64,000 bases of DNA from Lepisosteus oculatus (lineage: Eukaryota > Chordata > Actinopteri > Semionotiformes > Lepisosteidae): positions 41,234,979-41,298,978 of the forward strand of contig NC_090704.1 of assembly GCF_040954835.1 (NCBI RefSeq), written 5' to 3'. The notes beneath the pieces are model-generated. The model was not told the origin of the DNA and ran no database searches. It saw only the letters and a program-made list of their open reading frames with translations. Below are positions 13,286 through 29,665 of the stretch, in pieces. The position numbers and the translations under genes are program-made. Numbering within the stretch: the first letter of the stretch is position 1; each line of letters opens with the position of its first letter.

Positions 13286-16192
13286 ATGCCCGTTGTCCCA
13301 GGCTATGGCTCGCCTGAGCGGAATGAGTCTATGAACTCTCTGCACATCTCCGTGGGCACCCTCCCCGTGCTGGCCTCCATGACCAACCCCACGGACCCCC
13401 GCTTCCGGCTCAAGTGGAGGCCCATCGTGGCTGTGGCCCTGGCCTTCACCCTGGCCCTGCTGCTGTACCTGCACCGCTCCGCGGGGGCCACCGGCGCGGC
13501 CCCTCGCACCCCGCCGGAGGGCCGGCGCGCCCGCCGGCCGGGGGGCGGGAGGTACAACGACACGTACCCGCTGAGCCCGCCCGAGCGCACGGCGCAGGGC
13601 GTGCGGTACCGCCTGGGCGTGATCGCCGACCTGGACACGGACTCGCGCAGCGCCAAGGAGCAGACCTGGTTCAGCTACATGCGCCGGGGCCACGTGCTGG
13701 TGTCGGAGAGCGGGGACTCGGTGAGGGTGGAGTGGGACAAGGAGGACGCGGTGCTGGAGACGCACCTGGCCGAGAAGGGCCGGGGCATGGAGCTGTCGGA
13801 GCTGGTGGCGTTCAACGGGCAGCTGTACAGCGTGGACGACCGCACTGGCGTGGTGTACCGCATCACGGGCAACAGGGCCGTGCCCTGGGTCATCCTCCCC
13901 GATGGCGATGGCTCCGTCTCTAAAGGTTCGTGCCACCTCCTCAGCCTGGGCACGCCGTCTGGACTTCTGCAGGCTGTAAACTGGTGATCCTTGGGAGTTT
14001 CAGCCAGGTGCTATTTATGGATGAAATCATCGCTTGAAATGTATTTTAATAATAATGTAATTATTTATAATAGTTTAATATTTACATTATTTAATTATTA
14101 TTTAATGAACGCGCTTTTCTGGACACTACACTTTACTTATATATATAGCACTTTACTGGTAATGGGGTAAGTGGTAACTCCCCTCCACTACCACCACCAG
14201 AGTGTAGCTTCACCTGGATGATGCACCAGTCCGCTCCCCACACGCCAGCTCTCAGTGGGGAGGAGAGCAGAGTGATGAAGCCAGTTCAGAGATGGGGGTT
14301 ATTAGGAGGCCATGATTGGTAAAGGACAGGGGCAAATTTGGCCAGGATGCTGGGGTAACACCCCTACGATTTTTGGAAAATGCCCTGGAATTTTTAATAA
14401 CCATAGAGAGTCGGGACCTCAGTTTTTCTTCTCATCCGAAGGATGGTGCCTTTTTACAGTATAGGGTCCCCATCACCATACTGGGGGGAACAAGACCCAT
14501 GCAGACTTCTGAGGGTAGCGCCCCCCTACTGGCCCCACTATCACCTCTTCCAGCAGCAGCCTGAGCTTTCCCAGGAGGTCTCCCATCCAGGTACTGACCA
14601 GGCTCACACCTGCTTAGCTTCAGTGTGCTGCCAGCTGTGTGTTGCAGAGTGATATGGCTTTTGGTAACCATCCCTTGACCGAGGTTCTCTGCTGCAAAGG
14701 AACAGGCAAAGATTTATTGCTTGCTGAAAGGAAAAGAAGAGACACAACATTTCGTCTGTGGAGCCTTCTTATCCAGGTGTCAGGAGGTTCTTTGCGATCA
14801 TGTTTTGAAGCGCACACAGTATTTTGCTCTTTGTCTCCCTCTAGTGGCTGATGAGCCGAAGGTCAACAGCACAGGTTTCAATTTCACTTTTAGGCCTACT
14901 GGTCCTTCTAAACGCCCTGCTGGGGAACTCGGGGTGCCGTGGCGAATCGGTGGGATGCTGACAGTCGCCTCTCCCTCGCAGGGTTCAAGGCGGAGTGGCT
15001 GGCGGTGAAGGACGAGCGGCTCTACGTGGGGGGCCTGGGGAAGGAGTGGACCACCACCACTGGGGAGGTGGTGAACGAGAACCCCCAGTGGGTGAAGGTG
15101 GTGGGGTACCAGGGGGATGTGGAGCACGAGAACTGGGTGCCCCAGTACAACGCCCTGCGAGCCGCCGCGGGCATCACCCCCCCAGGTGAGGACTGGGGAA
15201 GGGCAGTGAGGGGTGAGGGGGAGTGATCTCCGTGACGGGACTGAGGGTCGACTGTTTAGGCGTCTCTGCCTCCTGAGCAAGGAAAACCGAATTCCCAAGA
15301 AGGGCAGCTGTTTCTAGGTACAGGGGGGGATCATGCAGAAGACAGAGAGCTCCTTTTCCAGCTTCCTTTCAAGTTTTTGTGCCGACCCTGTAACAGCGCT
15401 ATGATGCAATATTGATAGGAAGGTTTTGGAAAAAATTGGATTCATCCATCTATCCAGTTTGGGGGTTATTGGGGAGTTGGAGCCTATCCCAGCAAATCCA
15501 GTCAATCCCATGGCCCACAGACACACACATACTTGCACCAGGGCCAGTCTTCCCAGAAGCAAATTAGTCCCCCAGCATGTTTTTGGACTTTGGGGGGGGA
15601 AACTGGAGCGCCTGGAGGAAACCCTGTTGAACACGGGGAGAACACACAAACTCCTCACAGATAGTACTTCAGGTCAGAACTTGAAGCAGTGCTCACCACT
15701 GTAACGCAGCGCCACCCATGATCCCGATTTACTAATCTGCACAATCATTTGAGCAGTAAAAACTATGTACGAAGACCGGTTTTTGAACAAATCTGTAATT
15801 CCCGTCTGTCCGCCCGTACAGGCTACCTCATCCACGAGTCGGCGGCGTGGAGCGACACCCTGCAGCGCTGGTTCTTCCTGCCGCGCCGCGCCAGCGCCGA
15901 GCGCTACGACGAGAAGGCGGACGAGCGCCGCGGCACCAACCTGGTCCTGAGCTGCTCGCCCGACTTCCGCCACATCCAGGTCAGCCGGGTGGGCCAGCTC
16001 GACCCCACGCACGGCTTCTCCTCCTTCAAGTTCGTCCCCGACACCGACGACCAGATCGTCCTGGCGCTCAAGTCCGAGGAGGACGCCGGCAAGATCGCCA
16101 CCTACATCCTGGCGTTCACCCTGGACGGGCGCATCCTGATGCCCGAGACCAAGATCGGGGACGTGAAGTACGAGGGGCTGGAGTTCATCTAG
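13286..16192 (+). CDS. CANT1: calcium-activated nucleotidase 1 (apyrase family)
   Basis: A Ca2+-dependent nucleotidase that hydrolyses UDP (also GDP and UTP) in the ER/Golgi lumen, supporting glycosyltransferase reactions and proteoglycan synthesis. Exons 13286-13925, 14982-15185 and 15822-16192 join in phase 1 at both junctions to give 404 residues (human about 401). The start is chosen because [16 protein letters not shown] aligns with the known N-terminus and the acceptor at 13261-13262 lies just upstream. A signal-anchor helix spans about residues 46-61, as expected of a type II Golgi protein; a linker rich in Arg, Gly and Pro follows. The apyrase domain starts near NDTYPLSPP and retains [54 protein letters not shown] and the C-terminal KYEGLEFI. 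The first coding exon is very GC-rich, with mostly G/C third positions. All family motifs I can recognise look intact. Confidence 0.97.
14100..14670 (-). repeat. 5S rRNA-derived SINE (SINE3-type), copy 1, in CANT1 intron
   Basis: Read on the minus strand, the start (about 14670 downward) resembles 5S rRNA: a GAAGCTAAGCAGG-like block, a CCTGGTCAGTACCTGGATGG-like block and GGGAGACCTCCTGGGAAAG follow in the order of the 5S internal promoter. The other end, near 14107-14130, is the GCGCTTTT tail found at the 3' end of a fish LINE-type repeat. It lies antisense in CANT1. Related copies lie at 20812-21600 and 52738-53325. Confidence 0.8.
14697..14795 (+). repeat. foldback-family element, left half only
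   Basis: It starts GGAACAGGCAAAGATTTATT and continues through GAGACACAACATTTCGTCTG and TGTGGAGCCTTCTT, matching the left arm of the foldback elements at 46070 and 48242. The right arm is missing or too diverged to see. It abuts the 5S-derived SINE in the CANT1 intron. Confidence 0.6.
15441..15718 (-). repeat. tRNA-headed fish SINE-like repeat, copy 2
   Basis: The + strand shows TTCATCCATC, GAGCCTATCCCAGC, GGACTTTGGG, AACACGGGGAGAACAC and the closing GCGCCACCC, the marker blocks of the family. It ends about 100 bases upstream of the last CANT1 exon, in the antisense direction. Confidence 0.75.
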
Positions 16193-16790
16193 AGAGCTCA
16201 GGCGTCAGGCGTCAGGCGTCGTTTTTCTGACAGTCGTTCCGAGGGGGGGGCAGATAAGTGCCCTTTCTGAGAGATGGGCCGCGGCGGTGCGGCGTTTCCT
16301 CTTGACTGTGCGTTTCGGCCTGGTCCGCCAGGCTTGGCTCACGGTATCCGTGACAACGGGCCCCCCCCTCCGGCCTCTCCCCAACAACTCTGCAGCCTCA
16401 CCCTCGACAAGTTTCTGACTTTCTGGAGAGGAGTTTAAAAAGCCAGTCACCTCATCTTTAACAAAATGTGCTGTACGTTTATCGTTAAGGGACCTTGAAA
16501 CGCCAAGAACAACCACTGCAGAGAAATGACAGTGTATCCTCAAACCTGACTAGATCCATTTACGTTTACTGTTCGTGAAAGACGCTTGCAGGTCTGACAC
16601 TGTTTGCTTACTTGAGGTCGGCGTGTTTTATTTTTATTTTTTAGGATTGTTTTTAATCTTTGTTTTTTTTTTGTTTTTAAAAAAACAAATGTGAACAAAA
16701 GTTCTGCATCGCCTCGAGGATCAGTTGTAAAGTTTTGTTTTCCCCAGTAAAAAAAAAATATCTTCAATAAACACTCGTGATGTTCCCGTT
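16193..16790 (+). other. CANT1 3' UTR
   Basis: Non-coding sequence follows the stop codon. Three tandem copies of a 7-base unit (AGGCGTC) lie within the first 30 bases. The stretch ends at a canonical polyadenylation signal. Confidence 0.7.
16766..16771 (+). terminator. CANT1 polyadenylation signal AATAAA
   Basis: A canonical AATAAA lies 574 bases after the CANT1 stop, after an A-rich stretch and before a GT/T-rich stretch (16785-16800) that could serve as the downstream element. Confidence 0.75.
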
Positions 16791-17904
16791 TTCTTTTTGT
16801 TCAACGCCGAGATGAAATTTCGTTTCTATCCGTGGCGGCCCATGTGATTTCCAGGAAGAGGGTCGAAGTGAAACTCCTGCTAATCCAGTTGTAGGACTGT
16901 AGCTGGTCGCCGTCTGCAGGGGTTAGTGCAGCTCTATCGCTGAAAGATTTGGGGTTTGACACTTTGATTCTCGGTGTCGGCGGGTAAGACGCTTTGAATG
17001 CATTCTTTCCGAATCGTTAACCGGACCACATTTCAGGACATTTCAGTCGCAGATCTTATCTTTGATCTGCTGATTAAAACATCGGGTTTTTCTAAATGAT
17101 CTTGGTCTTTTATGCCGCAACTGAAAGACTTAACTGTAAAATGTAAGCAGGCTTGTGAAGTTTAGTGTAGCTGAGTAGATCCAAATGAATGTAAGCTGAG
17201 GCTGTTTCAAAGCTGTGCATCTGTGTCTAGGCCAGAATTTAAAGTTAGTGTAGCCCAGGCTTTATTCAAATAGGGTTTTTTTCTAGAGCGTTATTGTCAA
17301 TTACAGAATACTCTGAAGTGCATTTTAAAACCGTGGGTTTACACGATCTTACATGTCGGTGTTCCGGGAACAAAAGCCTTTATCCTAAAAATTAATTTTG
17401 CTAGAATTTCTTCCAATACGTTTTAAGCATGTGTCCCCGTTGAATTTTTCAGACCAAAAAGGAAACGGGTGAATTGTTTTTTTAGAAATTACCTAGATTA
17501 TTAAATTTCGATTTTGAGTGTTTTTTTTTTGCTTTTAACGTGTGATGCTCGCAAAGAAATATATTCTAATAATGCCGTTTAACGGACTAGTATGAGGCTT
17601 GGAACAGTTTTACCTCAGAGGTAAGTGAGGAAGACCAGATAACCGCACTTTTAACTATCCTGTGTCTTTATTTCTCGTAATTGAACTGGTCAGTAATTAT
17701 TTAAACAGCTGCCACTTCAAAGCCAGTTACATTAAGTGCAGAGATTAGTCTACTGAGGATTAGTATGGTATTTTGATGAACTTTGATTTGCGGTTTATAA
17801 AAAAAAATACCTCGATGGTTGATTCACCGTTAAAGTTTGCTAGGGTGCCTGACGGCAGTATGGCATTTTTTTGTATCCCTACATGCCTACATTTTTTAAC
17901 CGCA

Positions 17905-18005
17905 TCTTACAATACAAGCTCCATGCAGACAGCACCCCGGGTCTCCGGAATTGAACCCAGGACCCCAGCGCTGCGAGGCGATAAATCTGACCGCTGTGCC
18001 GCTCG
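17905..18005 (-). repeat. fragment of the tRNA-headed SINE family
   Basis: Only the tRNA-like end is present. On the + strand it reads CTCCATGCAGACAG, then GAATTGAACCCAGGACCC, then CGCTGTGCCGC. The reverse complement gives a clear B box (GGGTTCAATTCC type) and an A-box-like region. Confidence 0.65.
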
Positions 18006-18564
18006 TTCTTGTTATTATAAAAATAAATCGCGGAGGAGATTTTCACTTTTAAAAACTGGATACTTATGACCTGTGTTCATAGATGGCATGCTGTTTTCCT
18101 TTTAATTATGAAATGTTAAGGAACGTTTTCAATGTTCCAGTTTGCGAAGACTGCACAGGGATTGTGAAAAGTTGATTCGTGTTTTGTATTTTTGTAGTGT
18201 TTGAAAATCCGTTTTACCTCATGTAAACCAGCTCCTATGTCTTCTATTTCTCCTTATTTATTTATCACAGTCACACTTCCCCTTACTCGCGTCTCTGCTT
18301 GAACTGGGACTCGTGTACGGTTTTCCATTTGAATTGCATTGTACTGTCTGAAGGGACCTGCTTTAGTCTGCACTGGGGTGTTTCTTTACAGTCTGTTCTT
18401 GGCAGCCTAGGTTGGCAACAGCAGAATTGGTAAGTGCCATTTGTCTGCTTTGAAGACGCATACCGGCAGCCTGGGTCGGGTCTTTTTCATTAGAAATGAT
18501 GCATGATACATTAATAGAACTTGTGTAGAACGTAGTCGTGGCTTTGTTGTATGTTTTGTATTTT

Positions 18565-18589
18565 TGTTGTTGTTGTTGTTGTTGTTGTT
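18565..18589. repeat. TTG microsatellite
   Basis: Eight tandem TTG/GTT units in intergenic DNA. No function is apparent. Confidence 0.9.
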
Positions 18590-19099
18590 CTCTAAAAAAC
18601 GTTTTTGTGTGTTAATTCTTGAGATGTTAGTTCTTAGAACCTTACAACAGTAGGAAGAATGTAAGTCGTGTTAGGACTGAGTAGACCACTCGTGTGAGGT
18701 GTGTTTCCTTCCAACTCAGATCCTACTGAGCTAAACCAGCTGCTTACTGGCTTAACTGGACCAATTCACTAGCTTGTCTCAGCTCTTCGGGTGCTGGGGC
18801 TTTGAAGGGACCCGGATTGCCTGTAGATACACCAGACCTCCAGTACCAGGAATGGACAATGCGAAACAAAGTGGAAAAACAGACTAGCGTCTAAGCACTA
18901 CAGCACATACAGTATACTGCACAGTACTTGCCGGTACGGAAACCTCTTCTGTACTGTACATGTTTGTGGTTTGTGCTATTCGAGTCCAGGGAAGTGAGAA
19001 GTCCTTTTGACAGCAGAAATCGCATTTCACTTCCTCCTCTCTGTTTTGTTTCTGTTGTCGTTCCAGACAAGTTCGTTTCCTTCCAGTCGTGCCGTGAAG

Positions 19100-23854
<4,755 letters not shown>

Positions 23855-24123
23855 GGGCGAGCCCCGCAGGTGCTTAAGGCGCCCGTCGATACCCTCTCCA
23901 CGTCACCTGGCCTTCCCTTGAAGCGGGCACTGAGGTCATTTTGTCAGCTTCCCCCAGCAGGGCTCGCTTTCATTTTTTTTTTTTGTGTGTGTGTGGCTTT
24001 TTCCTGTGCGTTTCGTTTTAAATTCTGAACCCGCTTGTAATCCAGTGAAGTTTAGGGTTTCATTCTGTTGTGACGAATAACAGCTAGCCACGGGCCCTGG
24101 AAGGGCCGTTTTGCAGTCTTACA

Positions 24124-24129
24124 AATAAA
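24124..24129 (+). terminator. LGALS3BP polyadenylation signal AATAAA
   Basis: A canonical AATAAA lies 270 bases after the LGALS3BP stop and is followed by a TGT/GTTTTGT-rich stretch (24150-24165) fitting a downstream element. Confidence 0.75.
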
Positions 24130-24169
24130 TGGAAACATGAACACTTCTCGTGCAGTCTGTTTTGTCGTC

Positions 24170-27100
24170 GCAGACGCGGGGGCTGTGCTGTGATGAGGTC
24201 GCCTGTGCGCTCAGATGGGTTAGATTAACATCCAGTGAAGCAGAACCTTTAAAATGATTGTTCTGACGCTGCGCTCAGTGAAGTGACAGTAACATAATAC
24301 TGTAACCGGGTGTATTCCGCTTCCAAGAGCGACGGGTGAAAAAGCTGAAATGCCTTGGCATGCAACAGCGATTTAAACACCAGAGGGCAGTGTGAAATAG
24401 GCAAGAAGGGAGCTTAAAAGCTGCAATGCGTAAAAGAAACAAAAAAAGTAAAACTTCACAGGAACTACGCATGCTGGCGAGTGCTTATCGTACAGTAGGA
24501 TAATGAATGCAGATTTGTGGGTGAACACGGAGCAAGAGAGGTTTAAGACGGGTTTCTGTGAGCGGGTTGACAAACTCGGTCCTGCGCAAAGGGATGGAGT
24601 CGAGTCAAGAGCTGCCGAAGCCCTCGGGAGACCTGCGCCCGCTTCCCGGCCTTGTGCGTCTCTTCAGACACTGGATCTGTGCTTCCGTGACAGCGGGGCC
24701 ACGGCTCTTTCAGAACAGATCACCATCACCGGCAGGGGGTCGTGCGTCCCAGTGGACGAGTCAGACCACCGTGACAAGCGGGAGCAGGCGATGTCAGCCC
24801 GAGTACCAAGAAACACATGCGAAGGGCACAGATATCGCACAGTCCTCCCGGGAGCTGGAATACATTGTTTTCATTCATTTTATGCATAGAAAACCTAAAA
24901 TGGACGTCCTTTTTATTAAATTATTAAAAACCAGTCTCCTTCAGAAGAGGTGGACTTAATTCATGTCCCGATACTTTTAATCTGTATGGCTTTCAGTAAC
25001 TCATCTCAACTGAATTGGTAAATGAGGCATCTTGTTCATTCCTGAATAATTCACTATTACAAAAAAACAAAACAATCAGACGCCAGGTAATTCGTGAGTT
25101 TCTGTATAAACAATTTGGTTCTGTTTCAAACTTTTCTGGAGACGTTACAGATCTGATCATTTATATTTATTATGCGTTTGATATCCTGGACCAGCTATGA
25201 AAGGCAGTATACATGTCTTCCATAACATCAATAATTCATTTGACCTTAAATGTATTGTTGGATGACTGTATGGTCCTTTCTAGGGTCATAATTCTAATTC
25301 TGTATGCGAGTGAAGAAAACAGTCTTTGTAAGGGTGTTGCAAACTTGATTGCTGAGCAGCTCTGCATCTAAAGAAACTGAAAACATTTAACAAAAAGGTT
25401 AAGCTCTGATACATGAAGTGACAAAACTTACAAAGAGATTCTTCAGACTGTGGCGTGATGCTTCCACTCCTCACTATTTCCCTGTTTTATTTCCAAACTT
25501 CTGGTTTTCAAAAATAGATATTGGACCTGAACTTACAGTTTCAAATAAATGGTACTTTCCAATTATTCTTTCTACAGTTTGCCTTAGGTGATAGCACCGC
25601 CTTTAATTCTCCGGCTGAAGAAACCTTTTCAGTTGGCTCGAATCTGCGGTGTTTTAGAGATTGCAGCACCTCTCCATTAAATGCTGCAATGCAACAAAGC
25701 TGAGATCTGCAGGAAACCTTCAGAAAATTAAATCACATTCATTTCCGAAACGTAATTGATAAAACGTACTTATCATTAATTAAATGTGATTAATGATAAT
25801 TCTTCAGCAGAGGAAATTAGAAGCTGTAGTAATTCTCCTGTTTCTTTGGCAGACATTTTTATTTTCTGAAGCCCAGTTCATGGTGATGTTTAATGATAAA
25901 GTGATTATTGGGCTGCCTGAGAGTTATGCACCTGTGTTTCATATTTGTTCTAATGTAGAAAAGAGGAAATTGCGGCATTTTAAGGTTTTTGCAGAAACAG
26001 AGGAGCTCTTTGCATTCTGCGTCACTCTGTAGCCTGCAGGCCTTTTCCAAAGGGTAATGTGGAACAGCTGTGGTGGGCATGCAGACCAGGGAGTGCTCAC
26101 TAATTCTCAGCATCTGAGCTTGAGCATGTGGCTCTGTCGCTGTTACAGATGCTTTGGCAGAGCTGGGCAGGCTGCTGAAACAAGCTTAGCCCCCCCAAAG
26201 ACCAATGTGTGAGGAAGAGACTGAAAGGATATGAGTATTCCTTTTGATTACACTTTTAACACCTTATGGTAAGTAAGGTATAAAGTAATTTATGTTCTTC
26301 TCATTAATGGTAATCTCAACCATCAAACACCCTCTTCAATGAGCTGTATGTATTGCATGTTAAAGAAATGAGGATAGCCAGCCAATTACTTGGAATGCAT
26401 TACTGCTCGTTTTGTAGTTACAGTATGTTCAAATTACCCTTCTTTGACCATTTAAGCCCAAAAACTAAATTAATTTACTGCGAGCTCAGACAATGTGAAG
26501 ACTACGAGATCCCAGTACTCTTCAGCAGTGCTTTCCAGATGTGCAGTCAAATAGTCCTCATTTAGATTGTTTATACTTCAATTTGAAATAAATGTGATTT
26601 CTTTCTGTATTAGTGTTGATGAGTTTAAAATGCCTCGAGGTGCCTCGCAAAGTATAGGATGTTAGAAATGTACCAAGGGCTGAGACTGTTTGGGAAGTGC
26701 TGTTTGCTAGGACTAAGGTTGGTCTGTCCTGCAAAAGCACACATCGGGCTTGAATATTTACGTTTGTAACCCCCGGAAATTCACCCCCCTTACTACTCCC
26801 CCTGCTATTGCCCCAGCCTGTTCAAGTCCCAGGAGTGGAAAGACTGTCGTGACTGTCCAGCCAGCTGCCCCAAGCAAAAACTCTGAGAAAGAATTACCAG
26901 ATAGAAATCAAAGACCGAGCTCCAGTGTTACCAGGGTTTCTGTCCGGGTGCAGCAGTGTGAGAATACTACTATCTGGTTGTGCAGGAGTTAAAGAATGTA
27001 AATAGCAGGCCATCTGATATTGCAAGAACGCACACAGTCCCACTGTGACCCAGGGCACTGAAATAAGTTCAGCCTCAATAATGCTGACCTGACTCTAAAC

Positions 27101-28400
27101 AGAATGAGGGACTTTTTGCTAATATGTGTACACGCTGCTTGCAGATTGACTAGAGTTATTACTGTAATAATTTTAAGTTTTCAAAATATCAGAACTCTTC
27201 AGTACTTTATGGTTCATACAATGCTTAGTTCAGCTGTATTTATATACAACTATGTTGATTTGTTATGTGCAGTCTTCTTCCAGTCTATAGAGAATTGACT
27301 TTGTGACAGTCCCTTCTGTCACAGCAAAGGATAGTCCATCTATACCAGGAAAACTTAATACTCAATACAAAGACAATATTCTCCAATGGGCGTAGTGTGA
27401 TGTACGTGCCTGCTCACAATAAAAAAGCAGGTCTAAATTTATCTTGGTTGAATAATGTAGTCTCCACTGCACTTATAATAATGAAATTGGATTTTATAGA
27501 CTTCAAATCACATTTGTTATGTGTGAGTAGATCCACACTCGATTCAATGGCAGGTCCAAGGGTATTTTATCTTCATCATGGGGGGTAATTGCTTGACAAA
27601 CAGTGCAAAGGTGCAAGGCACATATTTCTATTCGTTTCGGCCCGTCTTCAGCGTTAACAAATCGAGTAACAGTAAAGGCATTTCCTATCTGCCATTTCAG
27701 GGAGCTCATACACTAATTTGCAGTTACCAAAAGCATAAGTACTGTACTGCTTTGCTGACTCATCGTCATGGCAGACGGTGTCCCACAGGGTTAAAAAGAA
27801 AGAAATTGCTCTCTGCAGTCTTGCTACATCTGTGTACAAAACCCATGCATCAGTGGCCGCCAGCGTATCACTCTGTTTGAGTTAATGTTAATGTTTTTTT
27901 TTTCCAACAACATGGAAATGGCAAAAGCATTCCTTCTGGGCACAGATAAGACATTTTCTGCGTAGTTTCCTGGTTAAGTAGAACTCCACAGCTAGAGTAA
28001 CTGTTCTTGGCAGCCCCACCTCGGTGACATAAATCACAGCCTGTGCTCTGTGGTTCTCCTCCGGAGACCCACCTAGAATAGTTCCTTCATCCTCAGCTCG
28101 GTTGCGGTCCGTTTTTTTTTCATTCCGGAACCATTCCATTCCCCTCATTCCCTGGCCCAGGAATGTCAGTGTTTGCTTTTCCCGAAGAGGAGGATTGGTG
28201 AGATTTTCCTGAGAGAGCATTCAATGTGTGTGTGTGTTTATTTCAATAACAGTTGAAGGCTGTTAAAAACCCAATGGCCTTAAATGTAGGCAACTTAAAA
28301 TGTAGGTCACTCAAACTAAATGAATTTGAAAAGCAGGGTTTTTGTAGATTTGACCTTCAAAACCTGCCTCACACCTTATTGCATTGTTTTTTTATTTGTC
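24170..28400. other. LGALS3BP-TIMP2 intergenic region, proximal part
   Basis: About 4.2 kb without a supported gene. ORFs on both strands are short and unlike any family I recognise. The composition is mostly AT-rich. No complete mobile element was identified. Confidence 0.5.
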
Positions 28401-28404
28401 AAGC

Positions 28405-29375
28405 TACAGTGCAGTGAAAAAGTTAATGCAACCCCTTAGGATTTTATGGTTACACTTGTTTAGAAATATATGACCTTCACCTGCTCTTCAACAAGTCCTA
28501 ATAGCAGCAGATGAAACTAACCTCATTTGACAAATAGCACAGACAAATTCGACTTTGTCATTATTTATTGAAAAACTTCAACCAGCATTCAATATCTTTG
28601 TGTGAAGAAGTTAAGTGCACGCCTTGATTCAATAACTTGTGGTGCCCCTTCAGCAGTAATAAATGGAGCTTGTAATGAAAGATTGGGAGGGATGACAACA
28701 GCCAAGTTCAATCAGACCAGTAATTCATTATCGTTCCTGATGTCATGTCCTCACCTAAAACATTATAAATACTGCACATGATCCCCTTCTCTCCCTCACA
28801 GACATCATTTAGCGAACGGTGCAGTGGCTCTTTGGCTCAGGATCTGCGCCTGTGGCTGGAAGGCTGCCTGTTCGTATCCCGCGGCCGGCAGAGGAATCCT
28901 ACTCTGTTGGGCCCCTGAGCAAGGCCCTTAACCCCAACTGCTCCAGGGGTGCCATATAAAAATGGCTGACCCTGCGCTCTGACCCCAAGCTTCTCTCCCT
29001 GTCTGTGTGTCTCATGGAGAGCAAGTTGGGGTCTGCGAAAAAAGACAAATTCCTCATACAAGAAATTGTATAGGCCAATAAAGTGATCTTATCTCATTTC
29101 ACTTCCATCTCATCTCCACCTGTGCAGCTACCTGTGGGTCACTCCTCTATCTGCACAGCCTCCTCGTCCTCTAGCCAGGAGGTTAGCCCTCATCCAAGCG
29201 GGTTAAGAGAAGTTGTCTTGTGGCTAAAACACTCCATAAACCTTTCAGTACACTTAGTTTTTGGATGTTGTTGTTCCAAATGTACCTGAATTCAACATCT
29301 CCTGAGAGGCATTCTGGCCCACTCTTCCTCACACAGCTGCTTCAGTTCCGGGGCGTTTGAGGGCTTGCTGCACTA
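28405..29375. mobile_element. DNA-transposon remnant carrying a nested SINE
   Basis: The left part (28405 to about 28670) begins with the terminal-repeat-like CAGTGCAGTGAAAAAGTT and includes AATAACTTGTGGTGCCCCTT. The right part (about 29290-29375) carries GGCATTCTGGCCCACTCTTC followed by CAGCTGCTTCAGTTC. Both parts match, in order, a cut-and-paste DNA transposon remnant familiar from fish genomes (general start CAGTGGTGTGAAAAAGT). Between them lie a SINE (28815-29095) and unassigned sequence. The superfamily is not certain and no transposase frame survives. Confidence 0.55.
28815..29095 (+). repeat. tRNA-derived SINE nested in the DNA transposon
   Basis: The head has an A-box-like TGGCTCTTTGGCTCAGG and a B box, TGTTCGTATCCC, at 28869-28880. 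A central block, GAGCAAGGCCCTTAACCCC, is conserved in fish SINEs. The 3' part ends near CAATAAAGTGATCTTATCTC at 29095. Its tRNA head could be mistaken for a tRNA gene, but the cloverleaf is incomplete and the element continues for 200 more bases. Confidence 0.75.
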
Positions 29376-29414
29376 TGCACTGTACATGGACACCCCTGAA
29401 GCTAAATCTCTGAC

Positions 29415-29665
29415 GGGAGTCCAGCCCTGGTCCTGGACAGCCCTAGTCCAGGTAGTCTTACACATCACCCATTTCTAAACATTGGAAATGACTGTAGGTT
29501 ATTGATGGCTCAGCTAAGTAATCCATTCACAGTTAAGAGAAACCTAGTCTTTCAGGGCTAAATTACTTAATGTAACCAATCTCCTGCTTAAAAGATTTAG
29601 AAATGGGCGATTTAATGGTGAACTGTAACACCTGCTGGTCGGAGAGCCCTGGTCTAGTGTTTGGA
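29415..29665. mobile_element. MITE-like element with imperfect terminal inverted repeats
   Basis: The left end carries CCAGCCCTGGTCCTGGAC and, later, CACCCATTTCTAAAC. The right end carries the reverse complement in mirrored order: TTTAGAAATGGGCGATTTA, then CACCTGCTGGTCGGAGAGCCCTGG. This suggests a non-autonomous DNA transposon of about 250 bases with diverged inverted repeats of about 60-70 bases. Target duplications were not resolved. Confidence 0.5.

Larger units (their letters stand above)
16800..19066. other. CANT1-LGALS3BP intergenic region
   Basis: No gene is supported. It contains a SINE fragment (17905-18005) and a TTG microsatellite (18565-18589). An acceptor-like TTCCAG at 19061-19066 suggests that a non-coding LGALS3BP first exon lies somewhere in or before this stretch, but it was not located. 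Confidence 0.45.

Noticed and set aside
13187-13936. A 249-codon open frame on the minus strand and a 169-codon frame in another + frame over CANT1
   Set aside because: Both are shadows of the GC-rich CANT1 exon: composition is dominated by Arg, Gly, Pro, Ala and His, with no domain, and the + strand frame matches CANT1 exactly.
28830-28900. Possible tRNA gene
   Set aside because: It has A- and B-box-like sequences but no complete cloverleaf, and it is the head of a longer SINE.
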